Of a DNA stretch of 64,000 nucleotides, positions 42,546-51,482 are shown piece after piece (position 1 is the stretch's first letter; each line of letters begins with the position of its first letter). This DNA is from Streptomyces ambofaciens ATCC 23877 (lineage in GTDB: Bacteria > Actinomycetota > Actinomycetes > Streptomycetales > Streptomycetaceae). The stretch covers positions 6,993,001 to 7,057,000 of the forward strand of contig NZ_CP012382.1 of assembly GCF_001267885.1 (NCBI RefSeq), in the 5' to 3' direction. The position numbers and the translations under genes were made by a program. The notes below the pieces were generated by a model. The model made no database searches and was not told the origin of the DNA. It saw only the letters and a list, made by a program, of their open reading frames with translations.

Positions 42546-42893
42546 TCACCCGAGGTTGATCGCGTACGCCTTCCGCAGCGTCTCGTGCACCGTCCACGTC
42601 GTCCGGTCGCCCTCCCGCAGGACGACCAGGTCGCCCGGCCCGACCGTCAGCGTCGGCCCGTCCGCGACCTCGATCGTGGCCGAGCCGCTGAGGACGACGA
42701 ACATCTCGTCCGCCTCGGTGTCGGTGACGACTCCCGGAGTGATCTGCCAGATGCCGCGCACCTGGCGGCGGTCCGCGGACTCCCAGACGACCTTGCCGGT
42801 CACCTCCGGGGTGCCGGACACGATCTGGTCGGGGGAGAGGGGCTCGGGTTCGAGCTCGGAGCCGGGGACGTGGACGACGAAGCTGTGGGTCAT
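42546..42893 (-). CDS. Small single-domain cupin protein
   Basis: The 115-residue protein is a short cupin of the sugar- or urea-related (DUF861-like) type: VRGIWQITPGVVTDTEADEM, FVVLSGSATIEVADGPTLTV and GPGDLVVLREGDRTTWTVHE. The usual His ligands of the first cupin motif are largely absent, so it may bind ligand without a metal. It is on the same strand as the two dehydrogenases and upstream of them, and its start faces the second GntR gene. Function unknown. Confidence 0.85.
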   Translation of the reverse strand: MTHSFVVHVPGSELEPEPLSPDQIVSGTPEVTGKVVWESADRRQVRGIWQITPGVVTDTEADEMFVVLSGSATIEVADGPTLTVGPGDLVVLREGDRTTWTVHETLRKAYAINLG

Positions 42894-43038
42894 GCCGCGA
42901 CGCTAACCGGGGCGGACGGGCCCCCGGGGGCGACAGGGTGTGCCGTATCCGGCCGGGCGCGCCGACACATCGTCGCGCCCACCTCACCCGCACGCCCTCC
43001 CGTGGACCCACCTCCCCCCGCGGACCCGCACAACGCGG

Positions 43039-43053
43039 ACAAAATCGTTGACA
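43039..43053 (+). promoter_or_regulatory. Promoter/operator of the second GntR gene
   Basis: ACAAAATCGTTGACA, 54 bp upstream of the GntR start, resembles ACAAAGTATTGACA of the iolC/importer promoter. TTGACA (43048-43053) fits a -35 box. A matching -10 is not obvious. The gap 42894-43106 otherwise holds only GC-rich sequence. Confidence 0.5.
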
Positions 43054-43106
43054 CTCTTGGCTGGCTGGATTCACGTTCGACAGGCACTCACTCAGGGAGG
43101 GCAACC

Positions 43107-43757
43107 ATGCCGAACCAAACCCGTCCGGGCACCGGGGAGCAGGCCAAACAGCTTGCACTCGGGCAGCTGCGGCAGGCGATCCTGCGCGGCGACATGGCAC
43201 CGGCGCAGCGGCTGGTGGAGAACGAACTCGCCGAGCAGTTCGGTGTGACCCGGGCCAGTATCCGGGCCGCGCTGATCGACCTGGAGTCCCAGGGGCTCGT
43301 GGAGCGGATCCGCAACCGTGGCTCACGGGTACGGGTGGTCACCGTGGAGGAGGCGGTCGCGATCACCGAGTGCCGCCTGGTCCTCGAAGGGCTCTGCGCG
43401 GCCAAGGCGGCCTCGGCCGTCGACGACGGCCAACTCGGCGAACTGAAGGACCTGGGTACGGCGATGCGCAAGGCCGTGGCCGACGGCGAACCGCTGGTCT
43501 ACTCGGACCTCAACCACGAACTGCACGCGAGGATCCGGGAGTTCTCCGGGCAGCGGACGGCCGTGGAGCTGCTGGAGCGGCTCAACGCGCAACTGGTGCG
43601 GCACCGCTTCCAGCTGGCGCTGCGCCCGGGGCGTCCGCAGCAGTCCCTGAACGAACACCTGGCCATGATCGAGGCGATCGAGGCCAGGGACCCACAGGCG
43701 GCCGAGGCGGCCGTCCGGGCCCACCTCACCAGTGTGATCGAGGCGCTGCGCGACTGA
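43107..43757 (+). CDS. GntR-family (FadR/FCD type) regulator
   Basis: The 216-residue regulator has the GntR winged helix (LGQLRQAILRGDMAPAQRLV, NELAEQFGVTRASIRAALID, GLVERIRNRGSRVRVVTVEE) and an all-helical FCD ligand domain (CRLVLEGLCAAKAASAV, LNHELHARIREFSGQRTAVE, NEHLAMIEAIEARDPQAAEA) with Asp/His residues that could bind a metal. GGGAGGG before the ATG is strong. It closes the sugar cluster and is divergent from the cupin/dehydrogenase genes, which it may control along with the HutC-type regulator. Confidence 0.9.
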   Translation: MPNQTRPGTGEQAKQLALGQLRQAILRGDMAPAQRLVENELAEQFGVTRASIRAALIDLESQGLVERIRNRGSRVRVVTVEEAVAITECRLVLEGLCAAKAASAVDDGQLGELKDLGTAMRKAVADGEPLVYSDLNHELHARIREFSGQRTAVELLERLNAQLVRHRFQLALRPGRPQQSLNEHLAMIEAIEARDPQAAEAAVRAHLTSVIEALRD

Positions 43758-43805
43758 CACACGCGTCGAGGCGAGCGTCACCTGTCCAGCAGGGCGATTT
43801 CACCC

Positions 43806-44003
43806 ATGACGCACGGCGACGCGCCCGCCGCCACCCCACGGTCGACACGCGTCGTCACCGCGCACGCGGGGGACTTCGTGCGGCGGGCGGGCGGCGCCAT
43901 CGCCCTGGCCGCCTCGCGCGGGCAGAAGGTCACCCTCGCGTGCCTGGCCTTCGGCGAGCGCGGCGAGTCCGCCAAGGCCTGGCGCGAGGGGAAGAAGCCG
44001 GAG
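43806..44003 (+). pseudogene. PIG-L deacetylase gene, 5' remnant
   Basis: The first 65 or so codons read as the start of a PIG-L family (LmbE-like) deacetylase: RVVTAHAGDFVRRAGGAIAL, SRGQKVTLACLAFGERGESA and KAWREGKKPEEG. Intact relatives, as I remember them, continue for about 200 residues more. Here the frame turns into Arg/Gly-rich nonsense and then meets the tail of another gene, so the 3' part has been deleted. The start would be the ATG at 43806, shortly after the GntR gene, as in an original operon. Confidence 0.65.
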
Positions 44004-44043
44004 GAGGGCGCTGCGCCCGGCCGCGGGCGCCCGGTGCGGTGCG

Positions 44044-44115
44044 GCCCGACGGCTGTACGAGCGGCACGGGTTCACCGTCGGGACCGGGACGCCCGGGGAC
44101 GTGTCCATGGTGCGC
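44044..44115 (+). pseudogene. GNAT acetyltransferase gene, 3' remnant
   Basis: A short stretch in another frame reads ARRLYERHGFTVGTGTPGDV then SMVREP, which is the typical C-terminal helix and strand of GNAT acetyltransferases. No upstream domain exists because it is joined directly to the PIG-L fragment. It is the product of a deletion that removed most of two genes. Confidence 0.5.
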
Positions 44116-44162
44116 GAGCCGGCCGTACCCGACCGGCGGCAGCGGGGCCCACCCGCCCGCGG

Positions 44163-45140
44163 TCACCGCCCGCGGCGCGAGAGCCACGCGGCGGTCACGG
44201 CGCCGGAGACGTTGTGCCAGACGGAGAAGACCGCGGCCGGCAGCGCCGCCAGGGGGCTGAAGTGGGCGGTGGCCAGGGAGGCCGCGAGGCCCGAGTTCTG
44301 CATGCCGACCTCGAAGGCCATGGCACGGCTCGCCGGTTCACCGAGCCGGGCGACCCGGCCGGCGCCGTAACCGAGCGCCAGCCCGAGGCCGTTGTGCAGC
44401 ACCACGGCGACGAACACCAGCCCGGCCGCCGACTTGATGGCATCGGCGCTGCCCGCCACGACCACCGCCACGATCACCGAGATCGTCAGCGCCGACAGCC
44501 ACGGCAGCGCCGGCAGTGCGCGCTCCACGTACCGCCCCGCCAGCAGCCGTACGGCCAGGCCCGCGAGGACCGGCAGGAGCACCGTCTTGAGGATGTCGGT
44601 GACCATGGACCCGGCGTCCACCGGGAGGTACTCACCGGCGAGCAGCAGCGTCAGCGGCGGGGTGACCAGCGGGGCGACGAGCGTCGACACGGTCGCGACG
44701 GACACCGACAGGGCGACGTCGCCCCGGGCCAGGTACGTCACCACGTTGGAGGCGGTGCCGCTGGGCGCGCAGCCGACGAGGATCACGCCGGCGGCCAGTT
44801 GCGGGGGGAGGTCGAGCAGGTGGGCGACGGCCCAGCCGAGCCCCGGCATGATGACGTAGTGCGCGACCAGCCCGAGGGCCACCGCCCAGGGGCGCCTGGC
44901 GACCCCGCGGAAGTCCTCCGGGGTCATGGTGATGCCCATGCAGAACATCACGACGCCCAGGAGGTACGGGACCGACTCGCTCCACCCGGTGAAACCTCCG
45001 GGGAGCAGCAGGCCCAGCGCACCGGCCGCGAGGACGAGGATCGGGAAGACGGTGACGGCGCGCCGCGCGGAGCGGTCACCGGTGGCGTCGTCGCCGGCGT
45101 TGCTGTCGTTGCTGAGGTGTTCGGGTCGTTCGGTTCGCAC
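44163..45140 (-). CDS. Bile acid:sodium symporter family transporter
   Basis: The integral membrane protein of about 325 residues has roughly nine or ten helices and the family landmarks PYLLGVVMFCMGITMTPEDF, ILVGCAPSGTASNVVTYLAR, VVLHNGLGLALGYGAG and FEVGMQNSGLAASLATAHFS. This is the BASS/NTCP-like group, usually sodium-coupled uptake of organic anions; its substrate is unknown. The start is uncertain: GTG at 45140 is taken because the only longer start is a TTG at 45176, without a good ribosome site. It is unrelated by strand to its neighbours. Confidence 0.88.
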   Translation of the reverse strand: MRTERPEHLSNDSNAGDDATGDRSARRAVTVFPILVLAAGALGLLLPGGFTGWSESVPYLLGVVMFCMGITMTPEDFRGVARRPWAVALGLVAHYVIMPGLGWAVAHLLDLPPQLAAGVILVGCAPSGTASNVVTYLARGDVALSVSVATVSTLVAPLVTPPLTLLLAGEYLPVDAGSMVTDILKTVLLPVLAGLAVRLLAGRYVERALPALPWLSALTISVIVAVVVAGSADAIKSAAGLVFVAVVLHNGLGLALGYGAGRVARLGEPASRAMAFEVGMQNSGLAASLATAHFSPLAALPAAVFSVWHNVSGAVTAAWLSRRGR

Positions 45141-45329
45141 GGTGCGAGGTAACGCCTGGCGGGCGGCGTGGCGCAAAGCCGTCTCGCGATGTGATCATCG
45201 GGACGGTTCGCGGCAGCGACCGCCGGCGGCTCCAGGGCGACGCTGCCCTACGCGCGGATGAGGTAGGCTTGACCAGCGCGATCACACGGAAACCGGGCAT
45301 CCGGGCGAGCAGAACCGTGCGGCGCGCAC

Positions 45330-45403
<74 letters not shown>

Positions 45404-45408
45404 CGGTG

Positions 45409-45450
45409 ACGGAGGGCCCTCGCGGGCAGCGGTTCGCGAGGGCCCTCCGT
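45409..45450 (+). terminator. Strong terminator of the tRNA-Pro transcript
   Basis: A perfect 16-bp stem (ACGGAGGGCCCTCGCG and its complement) with a 10-nt loop begins six bases after the tRNA. It is followed by CGTTGCGTG rather than a T run, which is usual in Streptomyces. The remaining gap to 45663 is GC-rich and empty. Confidence 0.9.
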
Positions 45451-45663
45451 CGTTGCGTGTCCGTCTCACGGCCCGGCCCGTCGAGCGGCCCGGCCGGACG
45501 ATGTGACCGGGCCCGCCGCCTCCCCCGAAGCGGCGGGCCCGGTCGGCCGAGGGCGTCACCCCTGTTCAGTGTCCGAAGACACCGTCCCCCGAAGGTGACG
45601 TACCCCGGCCGTCCCCGGCGCCGGACTGTGGCCGCGGCGCCCGGGTGCTGCGGAGCCGCGCGG

Positions 45664-46743
45664 TCACCAGCACATGACCGCCGTCTCACCCGCACCCCAC
45701 GAGGAGTACAGGCGCACCCGGACCACATAGCGGCGGCCCTTGACGAAACGGGCCCTGATCGTGGCGTTGCGGGGTGTTCCCCCGTCGTCCTGCCCCGCGA
45801 GGTAGCGGGGCTCCCCGTCCCGCATCTCGAAGATCACGACGACGGCGTCACTGTCACCGAAGGTGCCCACGGTGTACTCGCGGGTCTCCGGCGGGTCCAC
45901 GCGGAAGTCGGCCTGCTCGCCCGGTCCGAGCCCCAGCGGCACCGAGCGGAACGGCACCAGTGGCCCCGGCCGGTTGATCGGCGGGTACCAGCGCAGCGCG
46001 AACTCCTTGTCGGCCGCCGAGAGGGTGCCGGGCGGGTGCAGACCGGACCGGTAGTGCTCGGGCTCCAGTATCAGTCCCGACGGGAAGGGGTACTCCATGA
46101 TCGACTGCGGGTCCCAGACCGGGCCGTTGACCTCGTCCGTGTCGAGCTTGCGCAGGATGTTGTGGTACGTCAGATCCCGGCTCCAGTGGTTCGGCGGACC
46201 CGCCAACTCGGCGTACACGGCCTCGTCGTCCCAGAGGATGCCGGAGAACGGGCTCTGGTGCTCGTGCAGCATGCCGAGCGCGTGCCCGATCTGGTGCAGC
46301 ACCGTCGCGCGCTCCCCGGGCGCGGTCAGGTCCCAGCCGAAGTTCATCGTCCGGTCGTTCAGGCCGACCCGGAGCGCGTCCTTGCCCACCGCCGACCAGG
46401 ACCCGTCGCCGGGCCGGAAGCCGATGCGCAGCTCCGCCTCCGACCGGTCGCCGACCTCGGTGAGCACCAGCCCGAGGCCCAGGTCCCGCCACTCCCGGAA
46501 GCAGTCGCGCACCACGTCCCGCTGCTCCTCGGTGCCCACCCAGGACCCCCGCCGCGGCCGGCCGGTGCCCGGCATGGGAACGACGCTGGAGTCGGTGTCG
46601 CCACCAAGGAAGCAGTAGTGCAGAACCGTCCCGTTGACCCACATCCGCTGTCCGCCCACGAGCGCGGCGAGGCGCTCGGCGGCCAGCCCCGGCGCGAACG
46701 CGGGGTCCGGCTGCTGCGCGAGCGAGCAGTAACGTGCGGTCAT
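45664..46743 (-). CDS. Metzincin/astacin-like protein with Gln in place of the catalytic Glu
   Basis: The 359-residue protein has the zinc-binding frame of astacin- or matrixin-type metalloproteases near residue 145-160, but it reads HQIGHALGMLHEHQSP where HExxH is expected; the codon is CAG instead of GAG. The other features are intact: the third zinc His, the HE after it, and a downstream SIMEYPFPSG Met-turn. The first half includes WVNGTVLHYCFLGGDT and the C-terminal 100 residues form a beta-rich domain (TREYTVGTFGDSDAVVVIFE). No signal peptide is seen. Either it is an inactive, substrate-binding relative or the change is a sequence error. It is divergent from the LuxR-type gene. Confidence 0.85.
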   Translation of the reverse strand: MTARYCSLAQQPDPAFAPGLAAERLAALVGGQRMWVNGTVLHYCFLGGDTDSSVVPMPGTGRPRRGSWVGTEEQRDVVRDCFREWRDLGLGLVLTEVGDRSEAELRIGFRPGDGSWSAVGKDALRVGLNDRTMNFGWDLTAPGERATVLHQIGHALGMLHEHQSPFSGILWDDEAVYAELAGPPNHWSRDLTYHNILRKLDTDEVNGPVWDPQSIMEYPFPSGLILEPEHYRSGLHPPGTLSAADKEFALRWYPPINRPGPLVPFRSVPLGLGPGEQADFRVDPPETREYTVGTFGDSDAVVVIFEMRDGEPRYLAGQDDGGTPRNATIRARFVKGRRYVVRVRLYSSWGAGETAVMCW

Positions 46744-46780
46744 GCCCCCCAGACTGCCGTCCGGGCCGCTCCCGGCGCCT

Positions 46781-46831
46781 GAGTCGGGGGCTACTCAAGT
46801 CACCCTGTATCAGGGATGAGTAAGCCGACTC
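46781..46831. promoter_or_regulatory. Inverted repeats between the metzincin and LuxR genes
   Basis: CCCTG-TAT-CAGGG (46803-46815) stands directly before the LuxR ATG. It is flanked by an outer, imperfect inverted repeat, GAGTCGG...CTACTC (46781-46796) and GAGTAAGCCGACTC (46818-46831). Nested dyads in a 72-bp divergent gap look like an autoregulatory operator. They also raise the possibility that LuxR translation starts a little downstream. Confidence 0.5.
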
Positions 46832-48642
46832 ATGTTGCCGTGACGATTTCACCGCGGGACGCGAAGACGCTGGAGACCGCCTGGCCGTTCACCGGGCGTG
46901 CGGACGAACTGGAACGGGTGCGCCGGTCCCTGACCGCCGGGCGCGGCGGCATCGTGGTCACGGGCCCGGCGGGCCGCGGCAAGTCCCGGCTCGTGACCGA
47001 GGCCCTCCGCGGCACGGACCGCGCCGTCGCGGCCGGGACGCCCGAGACCCGGGGCATTCCCTTCGCCGCCTTCGCCCACCTGCTGCCCGGCACCGTCACC
47101 CTGCACGACGCGGTGCGCGTCCTGTCCGGCGTGCGGCTCCTCCTGGTCGACGACGCGCACCTGCTCGACGACGCCTCCGCCGCCCTCGTGCACCAACTGG
47201 CCGTGCACGGCCGTACCCGGCTCCTGGTCGTCGCCGCGGAGGGGGTGCCCGTACCGGGGGCGGTGTCCCGGCTGTGGTCCGGTGAGCTGCTGCCGCGGCT
47301 CGCCCTGGAACCGCTGCCCCGCGAGGAGACCGCCGAACTCCTCACGGCCGGCGCGGGCGTCGCCCTGGATCCGCTCACCACCGACCGGCTGCACCGCCTG
47401 TGCCGGGGGGACCTGCGGCTGCTGCGCGAACTGCTGACCGCCGTGCGCGAGCGCGGCCTGCTCGAACCGGTCCCGGACACGGACCGGCGGGCATGGCGCG
47501 GGCCGGTGCCGGTCACGGCCACCGTCCGCGAGCGCACCGCCCACGTGCTCGACCGCGCTCTCCCCGGCGAACGGGAGACGCTCGAACGCCTCGCGTTCGC
47601 CGAGCCGCTGCCCCTCGGCCCCGACGACCTCGACGACCTCGACACGGGCATCCTGGAACACCTGGAGACCGAAGGCCTGGTCGCCGTCGACGACCACGGT
47701 GCCACCCGGCTCGCCCACCCCCTGCACGGCCCGGTCCTGCGCGCCGCCGCGGGCCGGCTGCGGGCCCGGCGCCTCTCCCGCACCCCGGACCGGTGCGGGC
47801 CCGCCCTCGCGGCGGAGGAGGCCCTGCTGGCCCAGCGCATCGAACGGGCGGACGTACGGGCGTCGCGGACACCCGTGGGGGAGTGGCTCGCGGCCGAGGG
47901 CGAACCCCTGCCGGCCCGGTACGCCGCGTTGCGCGCCCGCTTCGCGCGCCTGCGCGGACTGCTCGGCGAGGCCGCGGCCTGGGCCCGCGAGGGGCTGCGG
48001 ACGAGTCCCGGCGACGCGTCCTGCCGGGACGAACTCGCCCTGGCGGCGGCCCAGTCGGGCGACATCCCGTCGGCACACGGAGGCGCGGCCGCCGCCTGGG
48101 CCGCCGCCGCGCGCGGGGATCTGGACGAAGCGGTCCGGCTGGCCGCCGCCGGCGATCCGTACGACGCCGTCCGGCTCGGTGCCCCGGAGCGGGCGGCCGG
48201 CCGGCTGACCGGCGTCTTCGCCGCCCACGCCGACGCGCTCGCGCGGGGCGACGGACCGGCGCTGGACGAGGTGGCCGCGCAACTGGAGCGGCGGGGCTTC
48301 CTGCTCTTCGCCGCCGAAGCACACGCCCAGGCGGTGGGCGCCCACCGCGACCCCGGCGCCGCCCGCACCGCCCGTACCCGTGCCGTCGCCCTCGCCCGGC
48401 GCTGCGAGGGCGCCCGCACCCCGGCCCTGTCCGGCCTGGCACTGGGCGAACTCACCGCCCGGCAGCGGCAGATCGTGACACTCGCCGCCGCCGGACTGAG
48501 CAACCGGCAGATCGCGGAGCGGCTGACCCTGTCCGTCCGCACCGTCGGCAACCACCTCTACGGCGCCTACACGCGCCTCGGCGCCGGTGACCGCGGCGCG
48601 CTGCCGTGGCTGATGGAGCTGCCCGAACCCCAGCCCGCGTGA
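46816..48642 (+). CDS. Large LuxR-family ATPase regulator (LAL-like)
   Basis: The 608-residue protein has an N-terminal AAA-type ATPase (FTGRADELERVRRSL, Walker A VVTGPAGRGKSRLV near residue 50, Walker B-like RLLLVDDAHLLDDASAALVH). A helical middle follows, then a C-terminal LuxR helix-turn-helix (ELTARQRQIVTLAAAGLSNR, QIAERLTLSVRTVGNHLYGA). This is the LAL type of ATP-dependent activator but shorter than the usual 900 residues, with a reduced TPR region. Start at ATG 46816 or a GTG slightly downstream. It lies between the metzincin-like and CHAT genes and could control either. Confidence 0.92.
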   Translation: MSKPTHVAVTISPRDAKTLETAWPFTGRADELERVRRSLTAGRGGIVVTGPAGRGKSRLVTEALRGTDRAVAAGTPETRGIPFAAFAHLLPGTVTLHDAVRVLSGVRLLLVDDAHLLDDASAALVHQLAVHGRTRLLVVAAEGVPVPGAVSRLWSGELLPRLALEPLPREETAELLTAGAGVALDPLTTDRLHRLCRGDLRLLRELLTAVRERGLLEPVPDTDRRAWRGPVPVTATVRERTAHVLDRALPGERETLERLAFAEPLPLGPDDLDDLDTGILEHLETEGLVAVDDHGATRLAHPLHGPVLRAAAGRLRARRLSRTPDRCGPALAAEEALLAQRIERADVRASRTPVGEWLAAEGEPLPARYAALRARFARLRGLLGEAAAWAREGLRTSPGDASCRDELALAAAQSGDIPSAHGGAAAAWAAAARGDLDEAVRLAAAGDPYDAVRLGAPERAAGRLTGVFAAHADALARGDGPALDEVAAQLERRGFLLFAAEAHAQAVGAHRDPGAARTARTRAVALARRCEGARTPALSGLALGELTARQRQIVTLAAAGLSNRQIAERLTLSVRTVGNHLYGAYTRLGAGDRGALPWLMELPEPQPA

Positions 48643-48653
48643 GCCGCCGGGCG

Positions 48654-51482
48654 TCAGGCGGCCCCGAATGCGGAGAACGCCCACCCCGTCGCCTGGTGCA
48701 CCGCGTCGCCCGGCAGCGCGGCCCGTGCGTCGCGCAGCGCCTCCGCAAGGGACAGCCCGGCGTCCAGGCCCTTGTGCAGCGCGAGCATCAGCGGCACCAC
48801 CGCGGCGTCGTTGACCGGCGCGCTGCACGCCACCACCCCGGCGGTGCCCAGCGGCAGCAGCGCGGTGACCAGACCGAGCAGCTCGTCCGCGCCGACCGAG
48901 GCGAACCGCGCGGTGTCGCAGCAGGACAGGATGATCCGGTACGGGCTGCGGTCCAGCCGCTCGAAGTCGTGCACGATGAGCGGCCCGTCCGCCATCCGCA
49001 ACGACGAGAACAAGGGGCTGTCCGCGCGGAAGGTGCCGTGCGCGGCGATGTGCGCCAACGCCGCCCCGTCCAACTCCCGCAACACCCGCGGCACCCGAGC
49101 GTCGTCCGCCTCCAGCAGGGTGGGCCGGGGCCCCGGTGCCGGGCCGTCCGACCGCCCGACCGCGGTGTCGCCCGGCCCGCCGGCCTGCGGTCCGCGCGTC
49201 CGGCCGCCGTCCGGCGCGGTCGTCCCGGGTCTCGCGCCGGTGCGCCGCGACCCTCGCGCCCGGCCCGCGTCCGCCTCTTCCGCCCCGCCCGGTGCGCCGT
49301 ATCCGCCCGCCGCCGACGGCGGGTACGCCCTCCCGCCCTCCGGAGCCCCGTAGCGGCCGGCGAGCTCCGGTACCTCGGCTCCGCCGCTCGCCAGCCCCGG
49401 CCCGCGCACCAGCACCTGACGGCCGCCGGGCGGCGGCGCGGTCTCCTTCGCGCGCAGCCAGCTGCTCGCCGACGGGGAGACGCTCAGGACCCGTTCGCGC
49501 AGGGCGGGCAGCAGGGCCCACGGCACGCGGTGCAGCCGGCCCGGCGGCACCACGACGACCGGACCGGTGCCGAGATGCGCCGCGGCGGGACCGAGCAGGA
49601 GCTCCTGGAGGCGCGCGCCCGCCGCCTCCACCAGCGGCAGCCGGGCCTCCGCACCGGGGTGGGCGAGCCGCCGCAGACCGGCCTGCACGTGCTCGGCCTC
49701 CCTCTCCGCCTCGGCCAGCAGCCCGGCCTCGAACCGCCGCACCCGCCCCTGTCCGCACAGCAGCACGTGCACCCGCCCGTCGAGCACGGCCAGCTCCACC
49801 AGGCGTACGTCGTCGCCGAGCCGGTCCAGCAGCCGCGCGACGTCGAAACGGTCGCCGTCGCCCGGGGCCTCGCCCCGCATGTGCAGGGTGCGGGAGCGGA
49901 TCTCCCGCTCCAGGCGCCGCTGTTCGCGCTCCAGCGCGGGGACGGGCCGGCCACCGCCCGTGCGGGCGTCGTCCGCACGGGCGGCCAGCTCCCGGAAGGC
50001 CGTCATCGCGCTCAGCAGCACCGGATCGGCCGGCGGCCGGGTGGGCGGCGCCGTCAGCACCGTCGCCCGCCAGCGTTCGCTCCACACCAGCAGCCGCCGT
50101 GGTCCGCCCGAGACCAGACTCGCCCGCTGCGCCAGCGCCGCCAGCTCCGCCCCCTGGGCGGTGGCCCGGGCCCGCAGCTCCGAGGCGCCCAGCGTCATCA
50201 GGTGATCGTCCAGGACGTCCAGCCCGCGCCGGCAGGCCTCGAGCACACCCCGCGCCGAACCCGCCGCGCGCGCCCGCAGCGCCTGTGCCGCCCAGCCCGT
50301 CATCCGCGCGAGCGGCGGCCCGCCGTGCCGGCTGCGCGCGGCGACCGCCAGATGCCGCTCCGCGTCCGCCGTCCAGCCCAGGCCCAGCGCGATCCGGCCC
50401 GCGAGCAGGGACGCCTCCGGAGCGGCCGGCGCACCGAAGGCGGCCAGCCGCTCCGCCACCGCCGCCGCGTCCGCGACCAGCCGGCCCGACCCGTGCCCCG
50501 TGGCGACCCGGGCCTCGATCAGCACCAGCCGGGCGTGCGTCTCGTACCAGGTGCGCCGCTGCCCGGCGAACAGCCGTACCGCGACGGCCGCGCGCGCGAG
50601 CGCGGTCTGCGCCTCACCCGCCAGCCGGGCCGCCCGGGCGGCGACCAGCAGCAGCTCCGCCTTGCGGGTGGACTGTCCGCCGATCCCGTCCAGCGCCGCG
50701 ATCGCCCCGTCCGCCTCGGCCAGGGCCTCCGTGGCCAGCCCCGCCGCCATCAGCACCTCGCAGCGCCGGATGGTGAGCATGAACGTCGGCGTGCCCAGCT
50801 TGGCGTAGCGCTCCTCGGCCTCGTCGAGCAGCCGCAGCGCCGTCGGCACGTCACCCGAACGGAACGCCGCTAGCCCCCGGCTCTCCACCGCGTCGGCCTT
50901 GTCGTGCTCCTGGCCGGTGGTGTCCCACAGCGCCTCCGCCTCGGTGAAGTCGGCGTCCGCCCGCTCCACCGCGCCGAGCGCCAGATGCACCGTGGCCCGC
51001 AGGGTCAGGGCCCGCGCCGTCCAGATCACGTCGTCCGCCTGCCGCAGCACCGGAATCGCCCGCCGTACGTCCTCCAGCGCCTCCCGGTGCCGCCCCAGCA
51101 CCCACCACACGTACGCCCGCCGGTACAGCACCCGGGCCCGGGTGTGCCCGCTGCCGCGTGCCACGCCCCGCTCGAAGGCCGCCAGCCCCTCACGGGTGCG
51201 GCCGGAGTGCACCAGCGCCACCCCGAGCGTCGCCAGTACGTCCGCCTCCCGCTCGGCCGAGTCCGCCCGGGCCGCCAGGTCGCGGGCGCGCCGCAGATGG
51301 GCCAGGGCCTGCCGGGTGTCCCCGAAGTCGCGCTGCCAGATGCCGATCACCTGATGGGCGATCGAGGCGTGCAGCGGTGCGGGATCGGCCCCGAGCAGCT
51401 CCTCCGCCCGCGCCAGCGCTTCGTTGGGGGCGGCGAACACCATCGGCAGCAGTTGGAGAACCGACTCGTTTCCCGCTGTCAC
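48654..51482 (-). CDS. TPR-CHAT caspase-like protease
   Basis: CHAT proteins are caspase-fold peptidases triggered by partner recognition. This product of about 942 residues has an N-terminal tetratricopeptide array (RDFGDTRQALAHLRRARDLA, VLYRRAYVWWVLGRHREALE and further units to about residue 480) and a C-terminal CHAT domain. The catalytic His is in ALAHIAAHGTFRADSPLFSS near 814 and the Cys in YRIILSCCDTARF near 855. Between the first CHAT strands and the His lies a low-complexity Gly/Ala/Pro/Arg insert (about 710-780). The start is uncertain; I took the GTG at 51482, though a TTG at 51536 is also open. It is divergent from the subtilase and convergent with the LuxR gene. Confidence 0.9.
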   Translation of the reverse strand: MTAGNESVLQLLPMVFAAPNEALARAEELLGADPAPLHASIAHQVIGIWQRDFGDTRQALAHLRRARDLAARADSAEREADVLATLGVALVHSGRTREGLAAFERGVARGSGHTRARVLYRRAYVWWVLGRHREALEDVRRAIPVLRQADDVIWTARALTLRATVHLALGAVERADADFTEAEALWDTTGQEHDKADAVESRGLAAFRSGDVPTALRLLDEAEERYAKLGTPTFMLTIRRCEVLMAAGLATEALAEADGAIAALDGIGGQSTRKAELLLVAARAARLAGEAQTALARAAVAVRLFAGQRRTWYETHARLVLIEARVATGHGSGRLVADAAAVAERLAAFGAPAAPEASLLAGRIALGLGWTADAERHLAVAARSRHGGPPLARMTGWAAQALRARAAGSARGVLEACRRGLDVLDDHLMTLGASELRARATAQGAELAALAQRASLVSGGPRRLLVWSERWRATVLTAPPTRPPADPVLLSAMTAFRELAARADDARTGGGRPVPALEREQRRLEREIRSRTLHMRGEAPGDGDRFDVARLLDRLGDDVRLVELAVLDGRVHVLLCGQGRVRRFEAGLLAEAEREAEHVQAGLRRLAHPGAEARLPLVEAAGARLQELLLGPAAAHLGTGPVVVVPPGRLHRVPWALLPALRERVLSVSPSASSWLRAKETAPPPGGRQVLVRGPGLASGGAEVPELAGRYGAPEGGRAYPPSAAGGYGAPGGAEEADAGRARGSRRTGARPGTTAPDGGRTRGPQAGGPGDTAVGRSDGPAPGPRPTLLEADDARVPRVLRELDGAALAHIAAHGTFRADSPLFSSLRMADGPLIVHDFERLDRSPYRIILSCCDTARFASVGADELLGLVTALLPLGTAGVVACSAPVNDAAVVPLMLALHKGLDAGLSLAEALRDARAALPGDAVHQATGWAFSAFGAA

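Noticed and set aside
46849..50085. Very long minus-strand frame antisense to the LuxR gene and through the CHAT gene
   Set aside because: It is Gly/Ala/Arg-rich without domain content and overlaps two well-supported genes. It is a high-GC shadow frame.
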